From: Deltaproteobacteria bacterium
GTDB lineage: Bacteria > Desulfobacterota > Desulfarculia > Adiutricales > Adiutricaceae
Direction of reading: 5' to 3'
NCBI GenBank assembly: GCA_031276865.1
Contig: JAISMF010000038.1
Location: forward strand, 35,216 to 99,215
Length of the DNA: 64,000 bases
Shown here: positions 34,801 through 43,138 of the stretch, piece by piece
Layout of the letters: each line of letters begins with the position of its first letter
Position numbering within the stretch: position 1 is the first letter of the stretch
Position numbers and translations under genes: made by a program
The notes under the pieces: model-generated
Databases searched by the model: none
Told to the model about the DNA's origin: nothing
Seen by the model: the letters and a program-made list of their open reading frames with translations, nothing else

Positions 34801-35195
34801 GCCGTACAGGCGGATCTAGCTAACCCTGGAAGCGCGCGCCCGCCCAACCCAGCCCGCCGCAATGAAGACCGGCTGGGCCTTCCATGACCGCTTGTTCCTC
34901 GACGGCCGCTTACTAAAAGCCGGAGAATCACGGAGGATTCAAAGGTTCCGAAACACCCATGGGTTCCGCCGACTCCTTTCAGGAGCCGTGTGAAATCCAA
35001 GGGGTTTCAATTAGGAGGCTTCCCGCTGGATTCGGTGTTCGGGGCTTCCTTCGGAGCTCCTTTTCAAGAGGCCTAAACTCTGCTAACATCTTTTTCCTGA
35101 AACTTCGCCCCCCGGGCGTTTACGCGCGTCTTTTAAGGCGTTTTTGGCGATTTTTATGGGTGGGCGGGGGCAGCTAAAGTTTAAGAGGGACACTA
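34801..35195. other. Spacer before psd
   Basis: About 395 bases with no gene recognised. AAGAGGGA just before 35196 is the ribosome binding site of psd. Confidence 0.5.
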
Positions 35196-35882
35196 TTGAA
35201 AGAGGATTTTTTTAAAGCCGGCATTCCGGAGTTCAACATCAACAACACCCTGTTCGTGGCCCGTCCGGGGCTCGTGTTCATCCTGGGAAGCCTAGCGCTC
35301 TGCATCCTCTTCTGGTGCCTGGATCTGAAAATCCCCCGCGACGTTTTCTTGGTCCTCTTTCTTTTCACCTCCTGGTTTTTTCGGGATCCGCACAGGGAGA
35401 CTCCTCCCCCGGGCTTCGCCCTCTCTCCGGCGGACGGCACGGTCATCCGCCTGGACAAGGACGCGACCGATCCCTTAAACGGCTCTTCGGCCGTTAAAAT
35501 CAGCATCTTCATGTCGCTTTTCAGCGTCCACGTGAACCGGGTTCCCGTGGACGGAACCTTGCTCTCCCAGAGCTACCACAAGGGCCTCTTTTTAAACGCC
35601 GGCTTCGACAAGGCGAGCGCGGACAACGAGAGGAACGTTTTGGAAATTGAAGATCCGGAAAAGCGCCGGATCGTCATGGTCCAGATAGCGGGCCTGGTGG
35701 CCCGCCGCATCGTGAGCTGGGTGAAACCCGGGGACCTATTGAAGCGGGGACAGCGTTTCGGCATGATCCGCTTCGGCTCCCGGGTGGATCTGTTCATTCC
35801 CCGGGACGCGGTTTTAATGGTCTCCCTGGGGCAGTCCGTTCTCGCCGGACACACCCCTCTCTGGCGTTACAAAGACGAGTAG
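35196..35882 (+). CDS. psd: Phosphatidylserine decarboxylase proenzyme (short, archaeal-type)
   Basis: 228 residues; starts with TTG after AAGAGGGA. Makes phosphatidylethanolamine from phosphatidylserine at the inner membrane. Two hydrophobic segments (~25-60) are followed by WFFRDPHRETP, the conserved SPADGTV, MSLFSVHVNRVP and the self-cleavage site in GMIRFGSRVDLF, where the serine becomes the pyruvoyl group. The length fits the short psd class. The usual partner, phosphatidylserine synthase, is not next to it. Confidence 0.95.
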   Translation: MKEDFFKAGIPEFNINNTLFVARPGLVFILGSLALCILFWCLDLKIPRDVFLVLFLFTSWFFRDPHRETPPPGFALSPADGTVIRLDKDATDPLNGSSAVKISIFMSLFSVHVNRVPVDGTLLSQSYHKGLFLNAGFDKASADNERNVLEIEDPEKRRIVMVQIAGLVARRIVSWVKPGDLLKRGQRFGMIRFGSRVDLFIPRDAVLMVSLGQSVLAGHTPLWRYKDE

Positions 35883-36057
35883 GCCCCGAGGACGCGGTTC
35901 CTTCTCTCTCAATCTTCCGTCTCTTTCCTTTTAAGTTGGACTTTCGCGCGTTTATCGGTCGTTTTCCCCCGCGTCTTCCGTTCGTTTTCCCTTCGATTCG
36001 TGAACGTTCACAAAAATTTCACCTTACATTTAAATAGTATTTTCCATTTTAATCGAC

Positions 36058-37958
36058 ATGTCGCGTTTAGACCCGGCTTTGGCGGTTTTTCCGACCGATT
36101 TTCTTGAATCCTCCTCCGGCGTCCGATCGAAACGTTTGACTTGTTCGGCGCTTTCCTTTATTAATTGCCATATAAACTTTTGGCAACTTCGGAGCGCGCG
36201 TATGAGCGAGATTCTTTCCCATTTGTCGGAGAAGCATAATTGGCTCTTTCGCCCACCCCCCCCCCTCCCTGGCCGCGTCGAATATATGGGGAGAGGCGAC
36301 GCGCGCTACGGGGTTTACGTCAAAGATTACTTTTTCAACAAAGGCAAGGTGAATTATAACAAAGTATACTTAGGCAAGGTGGTAAACGAGGCCAAGTGTC
36401 TTTTTTATAAGAAAAAGCTTGGCGGCTATTTCACCTTTTCCCTGGAAAAGGGTTTCGCCCGACTAGACGACCCCGATCACGCGTACGCTTTGAAAGCGGA
36501 ACCGGAAGTTTCCCTTGAATTCGGCGACGCGTGGCTCTGCGACCAGCTCTTGAGGCGCCTTGGCCTCGACAAGGTCATTGCAAGCGTTTTTCCGGAAGCC
36601 GAGGACGCTATAAAGACGTTGGTCGCTTTCCGCCTGTTGAATAACTCCGACTTCTTCCTCGATGCCGAAAAGTGGCGGGAATCGTCTTACGCGCGTATCC
36701 TTTATCCCCAGGCGAGACTGGATCCCCACCGGATAAGCGAAATTCACGCCCGCCTGGGAAGGGAAGAAAATTATGTGAAATTCCTTACCAGCTACCTGGA
36801 AATTATCACGAAAAACACATCAGTTTATGGTAAAACATCCGCTCCGATACTAATCGACAGTGCGAGGCGCGTAAATAGCGTCAACCCTCGTTCAAGCCCC
36901 TATGATAAGCCTCAACGCGAAATAAGCCGGGAGATGAGGTTGATTTATATAGTGGATAAAGATACGAAATTACCTATATATTTAATAATTATTTCTGAAA
37001 ATATTCTAGATGACAAAAATTTAATAACAATTTTGAATACATTAGATTGCCATGGCGTAAAAGTTGAGTCAATCAATAGACGGCGCTTATCGCCCTGATA
37101 AAAAATTAGAACGATTAATACAAACCGATATTCCTTTTTTACTCGGACTGACTCTAAATATCAGTGAGTCTAAAACGTTGTTGAACGTTTCCAGCCATGA
37201 TTTAATTCGCCCGATCAATCTTGTTAGAGATCATGACCGGATTCTGTTCGCTAAAATAGTTCCCGTAAATTTTTTCAACCATGAATTATCCGCTTACGCG
37301 ACGGTTGACTTAAACGAGTATCACAATGATTTTATTAACGCTGTTTCTCGTTATTTCGACGCGGACGATAAGAGTTTAAAAATTGATGACGCCTTTTTTG
37401 AGGCCGGCAAGTTCTTTTTATTATCATCAATTGATTGCGATATAAAAGAAATTATAGAATTATATCATACTAAACATAATAATTGATCATTTTTTCGATA
37501 CGGTTATGACATTTACCAACGCCCCGCCCCGGGAAGGCCGTTTCGCGGAGACCTTCAAAGGGACGGCGCTCATCTCGTTTATCGCCCAGATCCTGCGTTC
37601 ATACCTAAGCGTCAAGCTCGGGGACTCAATGTACACGCCGGACGGCGCTTTGTTCCACTTGCGGCGCCTGCGTGTCGAAGTCCAAAAAAAGCGCTCTCTC
37701 TTGAATGAACCCACGGAGCGGCAAAAGGATGTTTTCTCGCGGCTGGATGTTGATTGTCCCTTTTTAACTCTGGAAAGTGGCGACCTTTTACGAACGCCCT
37801 CTTTTAAATCGTCCGGGGAAAAGAAAAACAGCGGCGACTTGGCGGGAAAACCCGAAAATCTTAAACCGGCCTCAGACGATGGGAACGACGGGGACTTCCG
37901 GGCCAAAGTGAAAAGAGGACGTCCCAAGGGTTCCAAAAATAAGAATAAGCGGGAGTGA
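36058..37958 (+). pseudogene. IS1634-like DDE transposase, mosaic and broken
   Basis: Three frames in series encode parts of an IS1634-type (IS4 superfamily) transposase. 36058-37098 gives the N-terminal part and first catalytic Asp region (PILIDSARRVNS). 37064-37486 gives the next region (SIDGAYRPDKKLERLIQTDIPFLL, then EIIELYH). 37506-37958 gives the C-terminal helix (FKGTALISFIAQILRSYL) and a GRPKGSKNKNK tail. The segment normally holding the catalytic Glu, between EIIELYH and FKGTA, is missing. The outer parts are GC-rich, the central ~700 bases (36780-37490) AT-rich, and the right composition break falls at the deletion. It looks like a chimera of two diverged copies. No terminal inverted repeats found. 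Confidence 0.75.
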
Positions 37959-38452
37959 AAAATTAAAACGCGTCCGCCCCTCAGAGATGGCGAAGCGGCG
38001 CTCTTTCCGCGGGCGACTTCGGGCCGCAGGAGACGCATTGTCATCGGCGGGGATGGTTTTCGAATCCTGACGCGGCCGCGAAAAAATCGACTCTAAAAAT
38101 TCATTAGAGATATAGCGCGTTATCTGGAATAAACCAAAATAGACCACACTATATAAAGCATGTTCTTTCAAAGTCCTAAAACGGCGGGCGCTTTTCGCGG
38201 GAAGCGTCGGTCTTGAAAAACAAGCGAATATTTTAGCCGTAAAAAATTGAGAATCATAGATTCTTCAACTTGTCAAAAGATTAACGATGAACTTTAAAAT
38301 TTTCAAAATATATCTGATAATAATGTATTTTATTTATATAATTAATCAACAGCGTTTTATTGAATGATAGTCAACCTATTTTGCGTCAATTCAAACAACT
38401 TCCCCCAAATCGACCGGATAATAATCAAGCGCTTTCGCCTGGAGCCGCCCCC
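37959..38452. other. AT-rich spacer upstream of kdsB
   Basis: Nearly 500 bases, strongly AT-rich from 38080 to 38360. No gene. The kdsB ribosome binding site (GGAG) lies at its end. Confidence 0.5.
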
Positions 38453-39223
38453 GTGGAGAAAAAAACCGTCATCCTCATACCCGCCCGTTACGATTCCACG
38501 AGGTTTCCCGGAAAACCCCTGGCCCCCATCCTGGGGAAGCCCATGATAGAGCGCGTCTACGAGCGGGCGAAGCAGGTTTCCGGCGTGTCGCTTGTGGCCG
38601 TGGCCACCGATTCGGAAAAGATCTTCGCCGCGGTGAAGAGCTTCGGAGGCGAGGCCGTAATGACCAGAGGAGATCACCTAACGGGTTCCGACCGCCTCGC
38701 CGAGGCCGCGGACATTTTAGGGCTCTTGGACTCGGACGTCGTGGTGAACGTCCAGGGCGACCAGCCGGCCTTGAATCCGGCGCACGTCTCCTCTCTGGTG
38801 GAGTCCATGCGGGGAAGCGGGGCCTCCCCCGTGAGCACCCTGGCCGCGTCCTTCGGCGACCCCGTGGACGTCTTAAACGAGAACCACGTGAAGGTCGTTT
38901 TGTCCAGCCTGGGACGCGCCCTCTATTTCTCCCGGGCGCCCATCCCGTACTTCCGGAGCGGATCGCCCGCCCGCCATCTCAAGCATGTGGGGATCTACGC
39001 CTACCAGGCGGGATTTTTGCGGGAGTTCGTGAAGCTCCCCCAGGGGGACTTGGAGCGGGCCGAGGGCCTGGAGCAGCTGAGGGCGCTGGAGCGGGGCTAC
39101 CCCGTGAGCGTCCTCGTCGTGGAGGGAGCTTATCCCGAGGTGGACGTCCCCGAAGACCTCTTGATCGCTGAGAGGGTTCTCAGCGAGCAGCTGAGATCCC
39201 GCCCGAAGTCCTCGAAGTCTTAG
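38453..39223 (+). CDS. kdsB: 3-deoxy-manno-octulosonate cytidylyltransferase
   Basis: 256 residues from a GTG start with GGAG eight bases upstream; a longer frame from 38360 would add an unlike, AT-rich-encoded extension. KdsB activates Kdo with CTP for LPS inner-core synthesis. Motifs: IPARYDSTRFPGKPLAPILG at the N-terminus, VAVATDSEKI, the NVQGDQPAL nucleotide-binding loop, YFSRAPIPYFR, HVGIYAYQ and EQLRALERG. The protein is near the usual length (~250). It shows the organism makes Kdo-containing LPS. Two GC-rich hairpins follow the stop. Confidence 0.95.
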   Translation: MEKKTVILIPARYDSTRFPGKPLAPILGKPMIERVYERAKQVSGVSLVAVATDSEKIFAAVKSFGGEAVMTRGDHLTGSDRLAEAADILGLLDSDVVVNVQGDQPALNPAHVSSLVESMRGSGASPVSTLAASFGDPVDVLNENHVKVVLSSLGRALYFSRAPIPYFRSGSPARHLKHVGIYAYQAGFLREFVKLPQGDLERAEGLEQLRALERGYPVSVLVVEGAYPEVDVPEDLLIAERVLSEQLRSRPKSSKS

Positions 39224-39260
39224 AGCCGGAGCCCGGTTTGGAGTCGGATTTCGGGGGAGA

Positions 39261-39313
39261 GGGGGGCGTATCGCCCTAAACGCCCCCCGCCCCCGACAAG
39301 GCGCGCCGGGGGC
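39261..39313 (+). terminator. Tandem GC-rich hairpins after kdsB
   Basis: GGGGGGCGT (39261-39269) pairs perfectly with ACGCCCCCC (39280-39288). GCCCCCG (39289-39295) pairs with CGGGGGC (39307-39313). Only weak T runs follow, so intrinsic termination is plausible but not classical. Confidence 0.5.
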
Positions 39314-39399
39314 GGGTCCCCCTTCGATCCTCCCTTGCTTTTCCCGGGCTCGCTTTTTATAATGATTTTCGCCTTTGAAAAAAAATCAACGTCTGCGCG

Positions 39400-39590
39400 G
39401 CCGGAGCCCCCGGCTGGGCGCGGGATTCTTTTTTCCGCGGTCCCCGTTTGAGAGTCGGCCGCCTGGAGCGCCCCCCCCTGGAGCCGCCGTTTTTTTGGTT
39501 TTTTCCGGCCTTCGCCGCCTTTCGCGGTTTTTCGTCTTTATCGTTTTCCGCCGCCTCGCCCCTTTAAAAGATCCTGAATTAGGAGAGTTC
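39400..39590 (+). promoter_or_regulatory. Pyrimidine-rich leader of srfB
   Basis: The plus strand before srfB becomes dominated by C and T from about 39425 to 39565, with T runs up to seven, then ends in AGGAGAG three bases before the ATG. A long frame is open through it in phase with srfB but encodes an Arg/Pro/Phe-rich stretch unlike the family. Similar leaders precede srfC and the genes at 46953 and 54270. Confidence 0.4.
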
Positions 39591-42500
39591 ATGGCCATTC
39601 CCGGAAAACCCGTTCCCGCCTACACCATCGTCCCCGGCGGGGCGCTGCAGTTCATAGACTACGACGTGGACCTCTCCCTCATGCTGGGAAGGCGGCCGGT
39701 GGCCGAGACTCTTAAATACTTCCACGTGCGCCAATCCCAGGACGCCTTCCAGGATCCCACCCTGGATCGGACCGTCCTGGTGCCTTTGGAGGAGGCCGCG
39801 GACGACTGGGGGGTTTTTTACAAGGACCGGATCATAGGCGAGCGTCTGGAGGCGCACTACTCGGTCGCCTACGGGGCGGCCTTCAAGGCCTACGCCGGAA
39901 AATGGCTGCCCTTCCCCCTCTTCGCCCACCAGGGCCAGAGCTACGACCATTCCCCGCTCTTCGCGAACGGTCCCACCGACTGGGTCCGGGCCTGGCTCAC
40001 GCCGCCCCGGGATCCCGAAAGCCTTTTGTGGAGGCTCACCTTGGTTTTCGATCCGGTGGTGACCGAAAGCCCCTCCCCGGGGCTTCCGGAGGGGGCCGGA
40101 AACGTCTACCACACCCTATCCCCCGCGGACGTGTCCGCGGGGAGCGCCTTTTCCCTGGCCTGGCACGAGAAGGACAACTCCTGGTTCGTGGACAAGTTGT
40201 CCTGGGTGAAGGAGGGTTTGAAGGGCGTCTGGGAGGCTTTTAGGCGCCTCAACCCTAGGGAGAGGTTGTCTAGAGTGGAGGAGGGGGCGCCCGCCCACGT
40301 CTTTTTAGGCTCCCTGGAAAGGGACGGGGGGACGGTCCCCCGCACCGAGTATCTGGCCCTCTACGAGGCCTTTCTGGAGGCCCTGCATTTAACCGACGCC
40401 CTGCACACCCAAAACAACCCTCCGACCTTCTCCACCCCCATCAGGGTCATAAATCCGGAAAACGAGAGCCCGGTGCAGGTGGATCTGGTGGTTGACATCG
40501 GAAACTCCCGCATCACCGGGGTTTTGGTGGAGACCCAGCCCGAGGGCGAAACCAGGCTCAACAACTGCTACCCCCTGGTTTTAAGGGACCTTAGCGACCC
40601 CTCCCGCTCGTATTCGGAGCCCTTCGACACGAGCGTGGAATTCATGGAGCCTTATTTCGGCCCGGCGGACTGGAGCTACTCGCCCGACTCCCGGGGCGTG
40701 CACAACACCTTCCGCTGGCCCTCCACCGTCCGGGTGGGGGAGGAGGCCCGGCGCCTCTCCTACAACGCCAAAGAGGAACTGGGACCCACGGGCATGTCCT
40801 CTCCCAAGCGCTACCTCTGGGACACGAGGGCGCGGAGGGACGTGCACTGGTATTTCAACAACTCGATGGACTACCACGGAACCGGCCGGGAGGCCCCGGC
40901 CGTGGCCCGCGGCTGCTTCGTTTTAAACATCAACCCTTTGGGGATACCGCTCACCGCCTTCAGGGACCCCGCCCAGCCCGGGGGATCGATCGTGAGCTCG
41001 AGGACGGATCTGGGCCGGGTGACTCTTCCCGAGCCCATTCAAAGATACGTGGGCCCGGACGACGACATCGGCGCCTACCAGGCCTCCTACAGCCGCAGCT
41101 CGTTAATGATGTTCCTCATTTCCGAATTGATCTCCCAGGCGCTCTCGTGCGTGAACAGCCCCGCGAAGCGGGCGGGGCTCCCCAACTCCAACCGGGCCAG
41201 GCGCCTGCGCAGAATCATCTTGACCATTCCCACGGCCATGCCCTTGGCCGAGCAGAATATTTTAAAGTGCTGGGCCAAGCTCGCGGTGGAGGCGGTGTGG
41301 TACTCCATGGACTGGTGGGAGGAGTATTTCGAAAAAAGGGACTCCCGGGATTTCCGCGCCTCCCCCGACATCCGCTGCGACTGGTACGAGTCCACCTGCA
41401 CCCAGATGGTCTGGCTGTACAACGAGCTCAATAAAAAGTACCAAAACAACGGACAAGATCTTTTTCGGCTCCTGGGAAAACCCCGGACGGTGAGGAAAAA
41501 AGACCAGACGGGAAAAACCTACGAGGAGGAGACGGACACGATCAGGATCGCCTCGATAGACGTGGGGGGCGGCACCACGGACATTTCCGTCGTGACCTAC
41601 CACATCCTGGAGCCCGGCTCCGCCACCCCCTTCGTCGTGCCGCGCCAGGATTTTAGAGACGGCTTCAACGTGGCCGGAGACGACATCATGCGGGAGATCG
41701 TCCGGAACGTCTTCCACTTGGCGCTGATAAAGCAAGCCGAGGCCAAAGGAGTCAAAGACGCCGAAAACGTCTTCACCCGCCTCTTTCAAGACACCGTGGA
41801 GATGGGCGCGGACGTGAACCGGGTGCGGGGGAGGCTTTTACGCGGCCAGTTCGTGGCCCACGTCTCGGTGCCGGCGGCGCTCTCCATCCTCAAGCGCTAC
41901 GAGGAGACGGATCTGGCCGGAGACGATCTGGAGCGCGACTTCACGGTGCGGGAGATTTTGGGCGTCCCTCCGGAAGACGATCTTAAAGGGACGCATCTAA
42001 GGAGCATCCTGGACTACGTGGAGATGAAGCTCCAGGAGTCCGGCTGGCGGGACTTCTCGCTTCTCGATTTCAGCTTCCGGGTGAACTTCCAGGAGGTGGA
42101 CGTCGCGGTGGTGCGGGTTATCGAGCAGATCCTGGTGGATTTGGGGGAGATCGTGAACCTCTACGACTGCGACGCCCTCATCATGACCGGCCGGCCGTCC
42201 CGGTGGCCGGCCGTCATGCGGGCCCCCTACGAGCGCAACTTCCTTCCGGTGGACCGCATCGTGCACATGCACCGCTACCGGGTCTCTCCGGACTACCCCT
42301 TCTCCAACCACGGCCACATCGAGGACCCCAAGACCTCGGTGGTTTTGGGCGCCATCGTCTGCTCGCTTTCCGAGGTGGGCCTAAGCGGGGTGACCCTGGA
42401 CACCGCGACCTTCATCCCCCAGCCCATCAACCGCTTCATAGGCGTCTTGGACGAAAGGGGGAGGCTCTCCTCGGCCGCGGCCAACGTCTGGTTCACCAAC

Positions 42501-42902
42501 ACCGAGGTGCACACCGGAAAGGAGGTGGCGGACGCGACCCGGGTGGTCACCTTCAACGCCAACGCCTCGGTGGGGTTCAGGCAGCTCGCCTGCGACCGCT
42601 GGACCACCACTCGGCTCTACAGTTTGGAGTTTCGGGACTCCCAGGCGGCCCAGGCCGCCACGGGGCGCCTCCCCTACAGGGTGGAATTGCAGTTCGACAT
42701 GAAGGAGGCCCCGGACCAGGAGGACTGGACCAAAAGGGGCCAAAACCAGCTTTTAAGCCGCACCGAGGGGACCTTGCGGGTCCTTTCGGTTCTCGGCCGG
42801 GACGGCCAGAACGCCGGCCGCGACAGCGTCCAGGTTCGGCTCCAGACGCTGCGAAACGCCGACGGCTACTGGCTGGACACCGGAGACTTGAGCCCCCTGT
42901 GA
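39591..42902 (+). CDS. srfB: SrfB-family protein (actin/Hsp70-fold ATPase)
   Basis: 1103 residues; start set by AGGAGAG three bases before the ATG. The family is named from Salmonella srfB, an SsrB-regulated virulence-associated gene. An ASKHA-type nucleotide fold is visible: phosphate-1 loop VVDIGNSRITGVLVE near 299, second phosphate loop IASIDVGGGTTDISVV near 652, and the adenosine-side motif ALIMTGRPSRWPAV near 860. A ~290-residue N-terminal region precedes the fold. The final ~180 residues are beta-rich. No signal peptide or membrane helix, so it is cytosolic. The family is usually ~1000 residues, so this one is slightly long. Upstream of srfC by ~235 bases. Best read as the motor-like ATPase of the system; the target is unknown. 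Confidence 0.85.
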   Translation: MAIPGKPVPAYTIVPGGALQFIDYDVDLSLMLGRRPVAETLKYFHVRQSQDAFQDPTLDRTVLVPLEEAADDWGVFYKDRIIGERLEAHYSVAYGAAFKAYAGKWLPFPLFAHQGQSYDHSPLFANGPTDWVRAWLTPPRDPESLLWRLTLVFDPVVTESPSPGLPEGAGNVYHTLSPADVSAGSAFSLAWHEKDNSWFVDKLSWVKEGLKGVWEAFRRLNPRERLSRVEEGAPAHVFLGSLERDGGTVPRTEYLALYEAFLEALHLTDALHTQNNPPTFSTPIRVINPENESPVQVDLVVDIGNSRITGVLVETQPEGETRLNNCYPLVLRDLSDPSRSYSEPFDTSVEFMEPYFGPADWSYSPDSRGVHNTFRWPSTVRVGEEARRLSYNAKEELGPTGMSSPKRYLWDTRARRDVHWYFNNSMDYHGTGREAPAVARGCFVLNINPLGIPLTAFRDPAQPGGSIVSSRTDLGRVTLPEPIQRYVGPDDDIGAYQASYSRSSLMMFLISELISQALSCVNSPAKRAGLPNSNRARRLRRIILTIPTAMPLAEQNILKCWAKLAVEAVWYSMDWWEEYFEKRDSRDFRASPDIRCDWYESTCTQMVWLYNELNKKYQNNGQDLFRLLGKPRTVRKKDQTGKTYEEETDTIRIASIDVGGGTTDISVVTYHILEPGSATPFVVPRQDFRDGFNVAGDDIMREIVRNVFHLALIKQAEAKGVKDAENVFTRLFQDTVEMGADVNRVRGRLLRGQFVAHVSVPAALSILKRYEETDLAGDDLERDFTVREILGVPPEDDLKGTHLRSILDYVEMKLQESGWRDFSLLDFSFRVNFQEVDVAVVRVIEQILVDLGEIVNLYDCDALIMTGRPSRWPAVMRAPYERNFLPVDRIVHMHRYRVSPDYPFSNHGHIEDPKTSVVLGAIVCSLSEVGLSGVTLDTATFIPQPINRFIGVLDERGRLSSAAANVWFTNTEVHTGKEVADATRVVTFNANASVGFRQLACDRWTTTRLYSLEFRDSQAAQAATGRLPYRVELQFDMKEAPDQEDWTKRGQNQLLSRTEGTLRVLSVLGRDGQNAGRDSVQVRLQTLRNADGYWLDTGDLSPL

Positions 42903-43138
42903 AAATCATCCTTCGCGGGCCGAACCGGATTGGGGGCCGCGACTTTCGTCTTCGGGGCGAGGCGTCCGGCGTTTGGCGCCCGAAGCGCGGCGCCCGCCGC
43001 TTCGGGGGGCGTTTTTCCCCGTTTTTTGGATCTTTTCCGCGGCTTTTCTCATTTTTTTTTCGCCGTTTTCCCCCTTTTTTTCCGCGCTTTGTCGGAACTT
43101 TTCCGGACGCGCCTTAACTTTTAGGAGTCGTTTGAAGA
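42903..43138 (+). promoter_or_regulatory. Pyrimidine-rich leader between srfB and srfC
   Basis: The second half (43010-43115) is C/T-rich with T runs of up to eight, ending in TTAGGAG upstream of srfC. No coding content. Same style as the srfB leader. Confidence 0.4.

Noticed and set aside
39375..39590. 72-residue N-terminal extension of SrfB
   Set aside because: The extension is an Arg/Pro/Phe-rich reading of a pyrimidine-rich leader; the ATG at 39591 has an excellent ribosome binding site.
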